From NCBI RefSeq assembly GCF_001753165.1, contig NZ_CP017448.1, positions 186,001 to 250,000 of the forward strand: 64,000 nt of DNA, read 5' to 3'. The position numbers were made by a program, and so were the translations under genes. This DNA is from Acidihalobacter aeolianus. Its GTDB lineage: Bacteria > Pseudomonadota > Gammaproteobacteria > DSM-5130 > Acidihalobacteraceae. Each line of letters opens with the position of its first letter. Positions within the stretch are counted from its first letter, which is position 1. Below are positions 34,316 to 43,946 of the stretch, piece after piece. The notes under the pieces were generated by a model. The model was not told the DNA's origin. It made no database searches and was given only the letters and a program-made list of their open reading frames with translations.

Positions 34316-36667
34316 TCAGGGCCGGCTCAGACCCGCGCGTTGCGCCAGCAGCATGGCCAGCGGATAGGCCGTGCCGACCCCGATGGCCGCGGTCAGACCC
34401 AGGGCGCGCAGGACGGGCAGCGGCGAAACGGCAAGGATAGCAAATACGCCGACGGTGGAAACGGCGCACAGCGTGAGGGCATGCAGGGTCCTGCGGCGCC
34501 CGGCGGGATCGCTTTCGGGGCGGGCAAAGAACAGCGCGTAGTCGATGCTGATGCCCGCCACCATGAGCAGGGCGACGAGATGGAACAGGGTGAGCCGTTC
34601 GCCCAGGGCGACGAGTGCCGCCACGTCGATGAGTTCCGCGAGGGCCAGCGGCACGAGGACGCGCGCCACTTCGCGCGGGCGCCGCAGGCCGGCGAACAGC
34701 ACCAGCAGGACCGCGGCGGCGACCGCGCCGAGACGACCCACGGTCTGTTCGCGAAAGTCGCGCATCAGCCGCGTCGATTCGTCGTGCATGTCGAGGTAGG
34801 TGGCCCCGGGCGTGGGGTGTGCCGCGAACCAGGCGGCAAGCGCCTGCGGCTCGCGCACGCCGATCAGCGGCACCAAGGCGTACCAGCGCCTGGCGTGCGC
34901 GTAGAGCAGATTGTCGATGCGCGCACCGAGCAGGGTGCCGCGCGCCTCATCCGGGGTTATGGGAGAAAGGTGGCGGGCCGCTTCGGCATCCCGCAGGAAG
35001 GGCGCGAACACGCCGGGCCGGAACGGCAGACCGTGCAGTGCCGTCTGCAGGCGTACTGCAAGTACCGGTGCCGGCGGGATGGCCTCCTGGCGCTGCCGCT
35101 GCACGGCGGCGTCCGGTAGATAGCGCGCGGCGAGTTCGTAACCGTGTAGCCAGCCTTTCGCGACCTGTGTGCGCAGCTCCGTGGCAACCCTCCGGCTGCG
35201 CGCCAGTGCCTGCTGCGCATTGTCGGCTTGAACCACCACCAGCTGGCCGACGTCGGGTGCGCCGAGATCGCTGCGCAGCTGCCGGTCGGTGGCCAGGCTG
35301 GCCGAACTGACCGGGCTGAGTGCGGCAAGGTTGTCCTGCCAGAAGGTATCGCGGTGCTGCCAGATCGCGGCCAGGGCGGTCGTGCCCAGCAGCGCGGCGG
35401 TGGCGATACGGATGCCGGGACGGGTGCGGCGTGCCGCTTCCGCCACGCGCATCAGCCGGTGCAGGCGTAGCCGGGGCGCATAGGCGGCCGGCATCAGGTC
35501 GGGCAGCACCCAGCGGGTGGCGCCCGCGGCCGCCAGCAGGCCTGCGATGGCGAATACTCCGAGTTGCATCAGGCCCGGAAAGCCGGTGCCGAGCAGGCCA
35601 ACATAACCGGCGGCGGTGGTGAGCACGCCGAGCCTGAGCGTGGGCCAGAGGTGCTGCAAACTGCGCCGCGCGCTGATGTCCCGCTCCAGGTGGCTGAACA
35701 GGTGCATGGGGTAGTCGACGGCCACGCCGAGCAGCGTGGAACCGAAGGCCAGGGTGATGCCCTGAACCGAGCCGAAGCCGAGGTTGACGGCCACGGTGCC
35801 GGCGAGCACGGCGCTGAGCAGGGGCAGCGCGGCGAGCAGCAGCAGGCGCACGGAGCGATAGGCGACCAGCAACAGCAGCGCGAGGGCGAGGCTGGCGGCG
35901 GTACTGAATGTCTGTGCATCGCGCTTGATGGTATTGCGCGAGTGCACGGCGATGACCGGCGAGCCGCTGAGCACGAGGCGCAGCCCCTGGTGCCCGGGCA
36001 GGGACCCGAAGCGATGACGCAGTGTGTCGACCGCGTGCTGCATGGCATCCAGGTCGAGGCCCGCTGCGCGCGTCTGCGCCAGCAGCAGGGCCCGCTGGCC
36101 GTCAGGCGAAACCCACACCCCGTCCTGTCGGGCAGGTGCGTGCGCCGGTTTCCAGGATTCCAGCATGGCGAGGTAACTGCCGGTGGGATCGGCCGCGAGA
36201 AAGCGCTGGCTGAGCAGTCCCAGGGGCGAATTCAGGGCGCGGAGCTGCCGTTCCAGGGCGGCGTGCAGCCCGGCTACCGTGAAGTCCGCCGCCTTGACCG
36301 CGGGGCTGAGCAGATAGCGCCAGGCAAACAGGCGCGGATCGTCGAGTGATTGCGGGTCGAAGTCTCCGTTGGCCACCCGCGTGAAAAGCCCGCTGGCCTG
36401 CAGGGCGGCGGCATAGCGGCGGCTAACCTCAGCCCTTTGCGCGGCGGTGCCGCCCGCGATCGCGATGAGCACCGTGCGGTTGGCCGGCGAATCCTCCATC
36501 TGGGTGAGCATGAGCTGCTGGGCCGCGCTGCGACCCGCCGGCATGAAACCGGCCAGGCTGGCGGCGAAGTGCGCCGAGTGGGCGAGATAGAGGCTGCCCG
36601 CCAGGCACAGGGCGAGCCAGAGAAGGGGCGCGAACCAGCGCCGCTCAGGACGCGGGCTTGCGTTCAT
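34316..36667 (-). CDS. MMPL/RND-family exporter of the aryl-polyene-type cluster
   Basis: The product is 783 aa with about twelve hydrophobic helices and two large periplasmic loops (about 35-270 and 420-610), the layout of MMPL transporters. Typical helix sequence is AFGSTLLGVAVDYPMHLFSHLERD and AGISIDYALFFARP, where the ASp in the IDYALFF/VDYPMHLF helices marks proton coupling. Exporters of this kind move aryl-polyene lipids toward the outer membrane. It overlaps the LolA-like gene by 23 bp. Confidence 0.9.
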   Translation of the reverse strand: MNASPRPERRWFAPLLWLALCLAGSLYLAHSAHFAASLAGFMPAGRSAAQQLMLTQMEDSPANRTVLIAIAGGTAAQRAEVSRRYAAALQASGLFTRVANGDFDPQSLDDPRLFAWRYLLSPAVKAADFTVAGLHAALERQLRALNSPLGLLSQRFLAADPTGSYLAMLESWKPAHAPARQDGVWVSPDGQRALLLAQTRAAGLDLDAMQHAVDTLRHRFGSLPGHQGLRLVLSGSPVIAVHSRNTIKRDAQTFSTAASLALALLLLVAYRSVRLLLLAALPLLSAVLAGTVAVNLGFGSVQGITLAFGSTLLGVAVDYPMHLFSHLERDISARRSLQHLWPTLRLGVLTTAAGYVGLLGTGFPGLMQLGVFAIAGLLAAAGATRWVLPDLMPAAYAPRLRLHRLMRVAEAARRTRPGIRIATAALLGTTALAAIWQHRDTFWQDNLAALSPVSSASLATDRQLRSDLGAPDVGQLVVVQADNAQQALARSRRVATELRTQVAKGWLHGYELAARYLPDAAVQRQRQEAIPPAPVLAVRLQTALHGLPFRPGVFAPFLRDAEAARHLSPITPDEARGTLLGARIDNLLYAHARRWYALVPLIGVREPQALAAWFAAHPTPGATYLDMHDESTRLMRDFREQTVGRLGAVAAAVLLVLFAGLRRPREVARVLVPLALAELIDVAALVALGERLTLFHLVALLMVAGISIDYALFFARPESDPAGRRRTLHALTLCAVSTVGVFAILAVSPLPVLRALGLTAAIGVGTAYPLAMLLAQRAGLSRP

Positions 36668-37274
36668 GCACCACGAGGCGGCTGAGCGTCAGGCGGCTGC
36701 GGTCGCCGCCGCTTTGCGCAACCTCGACGCGCCGGAGCCGGTTGCCGCTGCCGTAAAGTTCGATCTGCTCGATGGCCTGGTTCAGCGACGCCTGGAGCGG
36801 CAGCAGTCGCAGACGCCAGGCCGCGGCATCCCCCGAGAGCTCGGGCTTGAAATAGCGATGCAGTACCGCGGCATTGCCGGACAGGGTCGCGCGCAGGGCG
36901 GCGATCAGGGCGGCCAGCGGCGGGTAGTCGTCCAGCTGAACCCTGCGCGGCGGATCGCTGCCGAGAATCTCGGCGACGTTGCCCTGCACCACGTAGCCGC
37001 CGCCCTCGCCGGTCTTGGCGAGGTAGCCGGGCGCACGGTAGACGAGCCGCCCGTGGCTCACCAGCGGGACGTCGACGAAGCTCGAATGCCGCACCTCGGT
37101 GTAATCGGCGCTCGCGTCGGTGACGCGGGAGAAGCCGGCCAGCAGGTCGGTCAGGTTCCAGCCAGTTGCACCCGCAGGTTGGCACGCCAGCAAACCGATC
37201 AGGCCGGCGGCGAACGCCAGCACGGCCAGGACGTGTCGGCGCCCGCGCGCAGGCTCAGGATTGCCAGTAGTCAT
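36645..37274 (-). CDS. LolA-related outer-membrane lipid carrier protein
   Basis: The product is 209 aa. The N-terminal region is an uncleaved or cleavable signal (HVLAVLAFAAGLIGLLACQPAGA). The mature part resembles LolA-like half-barrel proteins: LTDLLAGFSRVTDASADYTEVR, then LVSHGRLVYRAPGYLAKT. It would shuttle a lipid product through the periplasm for the MMPL exporter that follows. LolA-like genes are a standard part of aryl-polyene clusters. It overlaps the flanking genes by 20 and 23 bp. Confidence 0.85.
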   Translation of the reverse strand: MTTGNPEPARGRRHVLAVLAFAAGLIGLLACQPAGATGWNLTDLLAGFSRVTDASADYTEVRHSSFVDVPLVSHGRLVYRAPGYLAKTGEGGGYVVQGNVAEILGSDPPRRVQLDDYPPLAALIAALRATLSGNAAVLHRYFKPELSGDAAAWRLRLLPLQASLNQAIEQIELYGSGNRLRRVEVAQSGGDRSRLTLSRLVVHERKPAS

Positions 37275-38145
37275 AGAAGTTGAACCAGTTGTAGGGCGCC
37301 AACCGGGTGTAGTGCTCCAGGCGGGCGGCGTAGCGTCGGGTCAGCTCAGTGGTGACCGCGTCGCGCTGCGCACGCGGCAGGTCGAGCGCCGGGGTCAGAA
37401 GCTCGAAGTGGATATCGTAACGCCGTCCGCCACGGTACAGCCCGAAGAAAAGCAGCACCGGCACGTGCATCGCCGCCGCGGTGAGCAGAGGGCCGCGCGG
37501 GAAGGCGGCGCGGCCGCCGAGAAAGTCGCAGGTCAGGATCTTGTCGCTCTCGGCCACGCGATCGCCGAGCATGCCGACCAGGTCGCCGGCCTCGAGACGC
37601 TCCTTGACGCGCAACAGGCTGTCGATGCCGCCGAGGGGGATCACGGTGTCGGCGACGGCCGGATTCAGTGCGGCCAGCAGGCGCGTCAGGGTGCCGTTGT
37701 GCTCGGGGTACATGAGCACGCGCAGCGGCAGCCCGAGGCGGTTGACGCCGAGTGCGCGCAGCACCTCGAAGCTGCCGAGGTGCGAACCCAGCAACAGGCC
37801 GCCCTGCCCGCTTTCCGCCTGCGCCTTGAGCAGCTCTTCGCCGTTTACGCGCACGTCCAGCGCCGAGTCGCGACCCGTGAGCAGGAACACGCGATCGAGG
37901 ATGGTGGCCGCGAAACAGTGCATGTGGCGCGCGACGTCGGCGAGGTTCGCGGGTCTGCCGAGCACCCGCGCGAGGTAGGCGCGCGACTGGCGCCGCGCCT
38001 CGCCGGCGCGCAGCAGGTAATAGGCGGTGATTGGAGGCAGCGCAAGCCGTGCGACACGACGCCCCATGCGTCGCGCCAGCCAGAGCACCAGCTGCATGGC
38101 CCAGCGGTTGCCGAACTCGCCCTGAGCGGTCCAGGCGCGGCTCAT
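37255..38145 (-). CDS. LpxL/HtrB-like lipid acyltransferase
   Basis: The product is 296 aa. The acyltransferase motif is SHLGSFEVLRALG (the H-x4-E type of LpxL-like enzymes) and ADLVGMLGDR follows, with FPRGPLLTAAAMHVPV near the end. An N-terminal membrane-associated helix is present. It should acylate the aryl-polyene glycolipid or its lipid anchor rather than lipid A, given its place in the operon. It overlaps the ApeI-like gene by 4 bp and the LolA-like gene by 20 bp. Confidence 0.88.
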   Translation of the reverse strand: MSRAWTAQGEFGNRWAMQLVLWLARRMGRRVARLALPPITAYYLLRAGEARRQSRAYLARVLGRPANLADVARHMHCFAATILDRVFLLTGRDSALDVRVNGEELLKAQAESGQGGLLLGSHLGSFEVLRALGVNRLGLPLRVLMYPEHNGTLTRLLAALNPAVADTVIPLGGIDSLLRVKERLEAGDLVGMLGDRVAESDKILTCDFLGGRAAFPRGPLLTAAAMHVPVLLFFGLYRGGRRYDIHFELLTPALDLPRAQRDAVTTELTRRYAARLEHYTRLAPYNWFNFYDYWQS

Positions 38146-38444
38146 GCGTCGTCGTCTGCGACGGCGAGACTGCCTTCGGCGACGAGCGTGTCTCCATGGC
38201 GTGCGGCAAAGCGCAGTTGACCGGTCGGCGTGCACTCGAACTCGATCCGGCACGCCTCGTCGGGTTTCAGGGGGGTGTGGAATTTGGCCGTGCGCACGCC
38301 GCTGATCCGAAGCTCGGGCCAGGCGGCGCTGGCGGCGGCGATCACCTCGTCGAGGATGACGACCCCGGGCACGATCGGTTCGCCGGGGAAATGTCCGGTC
38401 AGCGCCGGGTGGGATGGCGGAATGTTGAAGCCGGGCTGGTTCAC
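38142..38444 (-). CDS. ApeI-like dehydratase/thioesterase-like hotdog protein
   Basis: The product is 100 aa from the GTG at 38444, which overlaps the ligase TGA (GTGA arrangement); an upstream ATG-start reading of 141 aa would overlap the ligase gene deeply and adds unconserved sequence. The core HPALTGHFPGEPIVPGVVILDEVI contains the HF-PGxPIxPG motif of the ApeI/FabZ hotdog family. It would work with the ApeP-like protein to dehydrate 3-hydroxyacyl-ACP. Confidence 0.84.
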   Translation of the reverse strand: MNQPGFNIPPSHPALTGHFPGEPIVPGVVILDEVIAAASAAWPELRISGVRTAKFHTPLKPDEACRIEFECTPTGQLRFAARHGDTLVAEGSLAVADDDA

Positions 38445-39763
38445 GCGGACAGTCTGGCGTTGCCGATCAGATTGAGCAGGAGCTGGCGGGGCAGCTTGCC
38501 GGTGTCGGTCCGGGGCAGTGTGGCCAGCTTGACCAGCGGTCGGGGCAGGAACACCGGGTCCATGCACAGCGCAAGCTGACGGAGCAGTTCGGCCTCGTCG
38601 AGCGTGGGGGCGACTACCAGTGCGGCAAGTCGCTCGCGCTCGGGATCGGGCTGGACGAAGCAGCCGTCGACCACGCCGGGTATGGCGAGCAGTCGGCGGT
38701 TCAGTTCGCCCAGCGTGGTGCGCTTGCCGGCGATGTTGACGAGGTCGGCCTTGCGTCCGATCAGGTGGAAGCGCCCGCCCGGCGAGACTTCGAGGCGGTC
38801 GGTGATGGTCTGGGCTGCGGCGAGCTGCGGTCCCGTGATCAGCCAGTCGTCGTCGCGGCGCTCGAGCGCCATGCCGTCGTACAGCCGCCAGTTCGCGTCG
38901 CGCAGGGTTTCACGGCTGGCAACCGCGCCGGCCTCGGTAAAGCCGTAGATCTCGTGCAAGGGTGCGCCGAACGCAGCCTCGGACGCGGCGGCCAGTTCAG
39001 TATCCAGCGGCGCGGTGGCGCAGAGCACGAAAGCCGTTTCGGGCCAGGCGAGTCCGGCGCGGGTAAGCGCGCGAAGATGCACGGGGGTGGTGACCAGTAC
39101 CCTGGGTGCTGGCAGCTGCGCCAGCGCCCGGCGCAGATCCTCGGGGTAGAAGGGCTGGCCGGCGTGTACCGCGCTCGGTCCCAGCAGGGCGTAGAGCACG
39201 CTCGATTCCATGCCGTACATGTGCTGCGGCGGTACCGTGGCGAGCAGGTGATGCGTCGCGGCGTCGAGACCGAAGCGGCGCAGCGCGAGTTCGGTGCCGA
39301 GGCTCAGCTGTCCCCAGGTCTTGAGGTTGGGACTGGGTTTGCCCGTGCTGCCGGAGGTGAAGATCACGATGGCCGGCTGGGCGACATCGATTTGCGGTGC
39401 CGCGCCACCGTTCGTCGCGCCGTTCTTGAGCTGCAGACGGTGCATGGGACGGCGCACGCCATCCAGCGGCGCGTCGCACAGGCAGTAGGCGTCGTAGTCG
39501 TCGGCGGTCTCCTGTATCACCTGCGGCGCGCGGCTCGGCGGCAGCAGCGTGATCTGTCCGCGCAGCAGCGCCGCGGCGAAGGCGACCATGAAGTGGTAGC
39601 GGTCGAAACACAGGTTGACCACATGGCGGCCGTCGGGAAGGTTTTCGGCCAGCGCGCGTGCCTGGGCCAGGAAACGCCGGCGGGACACCGCCACGCCATC
39701 GCGCCAGGCGATCGAGCTGTCCGGGTCCCCGAGATGGAGCAGAGGGCGGGTTATGGGGGGCAT
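38441..39763 (-). CDS. AMP-dependent aryl/acyl-ACP ligase
   Basis: The product is 440 aa from the ATG at 39763, about 22 bp after the ACP stop. ANL-superfamily motifs: IVIFTSGSTGKPSPNLKTW (P-loop), EIYGFTEAGAVA, FHLIGRKADLVNIAGKRTTL (hinge) and the C-terminal Lys in TDTGKLPRQ. Aryl-polyene and xanthomonadin ligases of this type load the aromatic starter (for example 3- or 4-hydroxybenzoate) onto the ACP. The neighbouring ACP and the nearby chorismatase fit this role. Confidence 0.9.
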   Translation of the reverse strand: MPPITRPLLHLGDPDSSIAWRDGVAVSRRRFLAQARALAENLPDGRHVVNLCFDRYHFMVAFAAALLRGQITLLPPSRAPQVIQETADDYDAYCLCDAPLDGVRRPMHRLQLKNGATNGGAAPQIDVAQPAIVIFTSGSTGKPSPNLKTWGQLSLGTELALRRFGLDAATHHLLATVPPQHMYGMESSVLYALLGPSAVHAGQPFYPEDLRRALAQLPAPRVLVTTPVHLRALTRAGLAWPETAFVLCATAPLDTELAAASEAAFGAPLHEIYGFTEAGAVASRETLRDANWRLYDGMALERRDDDWLITGPQLAAAQTITDRLEVSPGGRFHLIGRKADLVNIAGKRTTLGELNRRLLAIPGVVDGCFVQPDPERERLAALVVAPTLDEAELLRQLALCMDPVFLPRPLVKLATLPRTDTGKLPRQLLLNLIGNARLSA

Positions 39764-39785
39764 GCGGGCTTCGCCGTCGGTTTGT

Positions 39786-40061
39786 TCAGTTGCCCGGCGA
39801 CTGCTGGCTACTGATGTGTGCAGCAAGGCTGCGCAGCGAGGCGAAGATGGCCGGAGTCTGGTTGTCGTCGGAGCGGATCTGCACGCCGTAGCGCTTGGAT
39901 ATCGCCAGGGCCAGTTCGAGGGCGTCAATCGAGTCGAGCCCCAGCCCTTCGCGAAACAGAGGGGCCTCCGGATCGATTTCGGTGACGCCGATCTCCTCCA
40001 GGTTGAGCGTGCTGATGATCAGCCCGGCCAGCTCCTGCTCGAGCTCCATCGCTTGGTCCAT
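39786..40061 (-). CDS. Acyl carrier protein, first gene of the aryl-polyene-type operon
   Basis: The product is 91 aa with GGGGGCAGG before the ATG. The phosphopantetheine site is Ser44 in GLGLDSIDALELA. The helices and acidic helix 2 are typical ACP, and the sequence LFREGLGLDSIDALELALAISKRYGV is like the ACPs of aryl-polyene clusters. Only one ACP is present, while the E. coli system has two. It would carry the growing polyene. Confidence 0.92.
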   Translation of the reverse strand: MDQAMELEQELAGLIISTLNLEEIGVTEIDPEAPLFREGLGLDSIDALELALAISKRYGVQIRSDDNQTPAIFASLRSLAAHISSQQSPGN

Positions 40062-40220
40062 CCTGCCCCCTGCTGTTATGACTCCCGCGCGCTCTTCCGG
40101 TGGGCCGAGGGAGTCTGAAATAACGGTATGCTATCTTACCAACGGGCCCGAAACGGCAAAAGGGTGCCCCATCCTCAAGCCGCTTGCTGCGGATTTTCAC
40201 AGGACCCGACGGACTTCCCA

Positions 40221-41090
40221 ATGAATGCTTGCCGCAGGATCGATCGGCACGGCGCGCGTGCGCGGCGGTCCCGCCGCATGCCGGGCCTGCTGCTGGCCGG
40301 CGGCATGCTGTCGTGGACCTCGGCCGCATCCGGCGAAATGCGTCCCCTGTGGGAGCTGGGTGCCGGTCTCGGCGTCGCATCCATCCCCGCCTACCGCGGC
40401 GCACGTGGCGCTGACCTGTACCTGCTGCCCCTGCCCTATCTCGTTTACCGCGGCCGATTCCTGCGTTCGGACAGCCAGGGCATCCGCGGCGTGTTCTATC
40501 GGAGCGAGCGTATCCAGCTGAATCTGAGTGGCTACGCCGGCCCACCGGTGCAGAGCGGACAGATCTCGGCGCGTGCCGGGATGCCGAATCTGAACTCGAG
40601 CTTCGAGATCGGTCCGCAGCTGCAGTTCAAGCTGATCGAACGACCGGGTTACTCGCTCGACCTGCGCTGGCCGGTGCGCGCCGCCTTCACGTTTTCGCTG
40701 CAGCCCATCGGCTGGACCAGTACGCCGCATCTGCAGCTCGACCTGCCGGATTTTCGCGGCAGCGGCTGGATGCTGGGCGCCTCGCTCGGCCCGGATTTCG
40801 CGGATCGTCGCTACCACGCCTATTTCTACGATGTGGCGCCCGCCTATGCGCGGCCGGGTCGCCCCGCCTACAGCGCATCGGGCGGTTACAGCGGAAGCAG
40901 CATCTACCTGACCGCCAGCCGGCGTTTCAGGCGCTTCTGGGTCGGTGCCTTCCTGCGCTACGATAATCTCGCCGGCGCGAGTTTCGTGCGCAGCCCGCTG
41001 GTCGAGACACAGCAGTATCTGGTGGCGGGATTCGGGGTCAGCTGGATCTTCGCCACCTCCTCGCGCATGGTCGAATCCGAGGAACCCTGA
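40221..41090 (+). CDS. MipA/OmpV-family outer-membrane protein
   Basis: The product is 289 aa. A signal peptide (about 1-45, [20 protein letters not shown]) precedes a beta-barrel of MipA/OmpV type: [34 protein letters not shown], and a final aromatic-rich strand. The family forms eight-stranded or larger outer-membrane barrels that interact with murein synthases. It is divergent from the aryl-polyene-type operon and its stop overlaps the mutM start by 1 bp (TGATG). Confidence 0.88.
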   Translation: MNACRRIDRHGARARRSRRMPGLLLAGGMLSWTSAASGEMRPLWELGAGLGVASIPAYRGARGADLYLLPLPYLVYRGRFLRSDSQGIRGVFYRSERIQLNLSGYAGPPVQSGQISARAGMPNLNSSFEIGPQLQFKLIERPGYSLDLRWPVRAAFTFSLQPIGWTSTPHLQLDLPDFRGSGWMLGASLGPDFADRRYHAYFYDVAPAYARPGRPAYSASGGYSGSSIYLTASRRFRRFWVGAFLRYDNLAGASFVRSPLVETQQYLVAGFGVSWIFATSSRMVESEEP

Positions 41091-41905
41091 TGCCCGAACT
41101 GCCCGAGGTCGAGACCACGCGGCGCGGCATCGAACCGCATCTGCTGGGGCGGCGCGTGGTCGACGTGGTCGTGCGCCAGCCGCGCCTGCGCTGGCCGGTG
41201 CCCGGCGATCTTGGAACCCGGATCGCCGGACGGCGCATCGAGGCCGTCGGGCGACGCGGCAAGTACCTCTTGCTGCGTACCTCGGTCGGGACCGCGATCG
41301 TGCATCTGGGCATGTCGGGGAGCCTGCGCGTGATTCCGCAGGACAGTCCCGCCGACCGGCACGATCACGTCGATATCCGCCTGGACAACGGACGCGCACT
41401 GCGCCTGCACGACCCGCGCCGCTTCGGCGCCCTGCTGTGGACCGATGCGCCGCCGGAGACCCATCCGCTGCTTGCCGGCCTAGGTCCCGAGCCGCTGTCC
41501 GAGGCCTTCCACGGGGCGCTCCTGCATGCCGTGGCGCAGGGGCGACGCAGTGCGGTCAAGGCATTGCTGATGGACGGCCGGGTGGTGGTCGGCGTCGGCA
41601 ACATCTACGCCAGCGAGTCGCTGTTTCGGGCGGGCATCGACCCACGCCGTGCCGCCGGCCGCATCGCCGCGGCGCGCTACGACCTGCTCGCCGAGCGCGT
41701 GCGCGAGGTGCTGACCGAGGCCATCGCGGCCGGCGGCACGACCCTGCGCGATTTCGTGCGCGAGGACGGTCGGCCCGGGTATTTCCGAATGAGCCTCAAC
41801 GTGTACGGGCGAGCCGGCGAGCCGTGCCCCGTATGCGGTACGGCCATCCGCGAAGCCGTGCTGGCGCAGCGCAATACGTTTTACTGCACACGCTGCCAGC
41901 GTTGA
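41090..41905 (+). CDS. mutM: Formamidopyrimidine-DNA glycosylase
   Basis: The product is 271 aa. The catalytic N-terminus [18 protein letters not shown] is intact after Met removal (Pro1, Glu2), with HLGMSG, HDPRRFG and [13 protein letters not shown] following. The C-terminal zinc finger has CPVCGT and CTRCQR. It excises 8-oxoguanine and other oxidised purines. It is coupled to the mipA/ompV-like gene and followed by the chorismatase gene. Confidence 0.97.
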   Translation: MPELPEVETTRRGIEPHLLGRRVVDVVVRQPRLRWPVPGDLGTRIAGRRIEAVGRRGKYLLLRTSVGTAIVHLGMSGSLRVIPQDSPADRHDHVDIRLDNGRALRLHDPRRFGALLWTDAPPETHPLLAGLGPEPLSEAFHGALLHAVAQGRRSAVKALLMDGRVVVGVGNIYASESLFRAGIDPRRAAGRIAAARYDLLAERVREVLTEAIAAGGTTLRDFVREDGRPGYFRMSLNVYGRAGEPCPVCGTAIREAVLAQRNTFYCTRCQR

Positions 41906-42042
41906 CGGCGCGGCTCGCGCCCGAGCTGTGGCATGCGATAATCTGCGCCTCGCAACGCACCGATACGGAATGGGTTTTCGATGGAAGATTCACACGGCAC
42001 GCTTCGGCAGCGCCGCGTGCGCACAGGCATGACGGGGTTTGC

Positions 42043-43047
42043 ATGAACACGGCCAAGGTACTCGCTCACTCCGGTCCCTTCGGCATGGGTTACGTGCCAC
42101 GCTCCCGGATCGCACAATTTTGCGATGACCCGCATACGCTCGCACTGATCGATTTCGCCGCTGACGGCGAGGCCGCCGGCGCGGCGGGTTTCGTCAGCCA
42201 TCTGCCGCAGCTCGACGGACCGCCGGTTTGCGAATACTGGCGCAGCGACGAGCCGGTCACGCGCTGGCAGGAAGGTGACTTCCACCTCGCGCGTACTTCG
42301 GAATTCATGTTCGCCCGTTTGTCGTTGCCCGATACGGCCGCCGCCGAACGGGATGCGCAGGTTGCCTACGCGGCTCTGTTGCGCATCCTGCGTGAAGGCG
42401 AATTTCCTCATCTGGTGCGGGTGTGGAACTACTTCCCGAGGATCAATGCGGAGGAGGACGGACGCGAGCGTTACCGTTCGTTCTGCGTCGGCCGCGCGGC
42501 GGCGCTCGAATCGCTCGACGCGATGGACGATGCGCGTCTTCCGGCGGCCAGCGCCCTGGGTGCCAGCGGCGGCGGGCTGCAGGTCTATGCCCTGGCCGCG
42601 CGCGAACCCGGCGTGCAGATCGAAAACCCGCGCCAGGTCAGCGCTTTCCGCTATCCCAATGATTACGGTCCGCGCAGTCCGTCGTTTTCACGCGCGACCC
42701 TGGTGCGCTGGCGCAACGGCACGCATTTCTACATCTCGGGCACGGCGAGCATCGTGGGGCATGCCTCGGTGCATCAAAGCCTGGAGGCTCAGCTCGGCGA
42801 GACGCTGGCAAATGTCGAGGCCGTGGTCGCGCAGGCGCATCGCGCCGAGGGGCTCGATATCAGCACGCCCGACGCGCTGAGCCTGCTCAAGGTCTACGTG
42901 CGCCGGGCCAGCGACGCCGGTACGGTGAGGGACTGGTTGCGCGCACGGCTCGGCTCGGCCGTGCCGATGGCCGTGCTACAGGCCGATGTGTGCCGTGCGG
43001 AACTGCTGGTGGAGATCGAGGGCGCCTATTGCGGCGGCGCGGGCTGA
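42043..43047 (+). CDS. Chorismatase of FkbO/Hyg5/XanB2 type
   Basis: The product is 334 aa from the ATG at 42043. The conserved chorismatase core is recognised: VRVWNYFPRIN, RYRSFCVGRAAALES, ALGASGGGLQVYALAA, IENPRQVSAFRYP, YGPRSPSFSRATLV and FYISGTASIVGH, with LLKVYVRR and LLVEIEG at the end. Family members cleave chorismate to 3- or 4-hydroxybenzoate or to dihydroxycyclohexadiene carboxylate. XanB2 supplies the xanthomonadin starter. Location within 2 kb of the start of the aryl-polyene-type operon suggests the same role here. It is followed within 4 bp by the convergent ferredoxin gene. Confidence 0.9.
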   Translation: MNTAKVLAHSGPFGMGYVPRSRIAQFCDDPHTLALIDFAADGEAAGAAGFVSHLPQLDGPPVCEYWRSDEPVTRWQEGDFHLARTSEFMFARLSLPDTAAAERDAQVAYAALLRILREGEFPHLVRVWNYFPRINAEEDGRERYRSFCVGRAAALESLDAMDDARLPAASALGASGGGLQVYALAAREPGVQIENPRQVSAFRYPNDYGPRSPSFSRATLVRWRNGTHFYISGTASIVGHASVHQSLEAQLGETLANVEAVVAQAHRAEGLDISTPDALSLLKVYVRRASDAGTVRDWLRARLGSAVPMAVLQADVCRAELLVEIEGAYCGGAG

Positions 43048-43050
43048 AGC

Positions 43051-43946
<896 letters not shown>

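Noticed and set aside
40945-43047. 700 aa frame ending at the chorismatase stop
   Set aside because: Only the last 334 residues match the chorismatase family; the upstream part is an out-of-frame reading of mipA/ompV and mutM.
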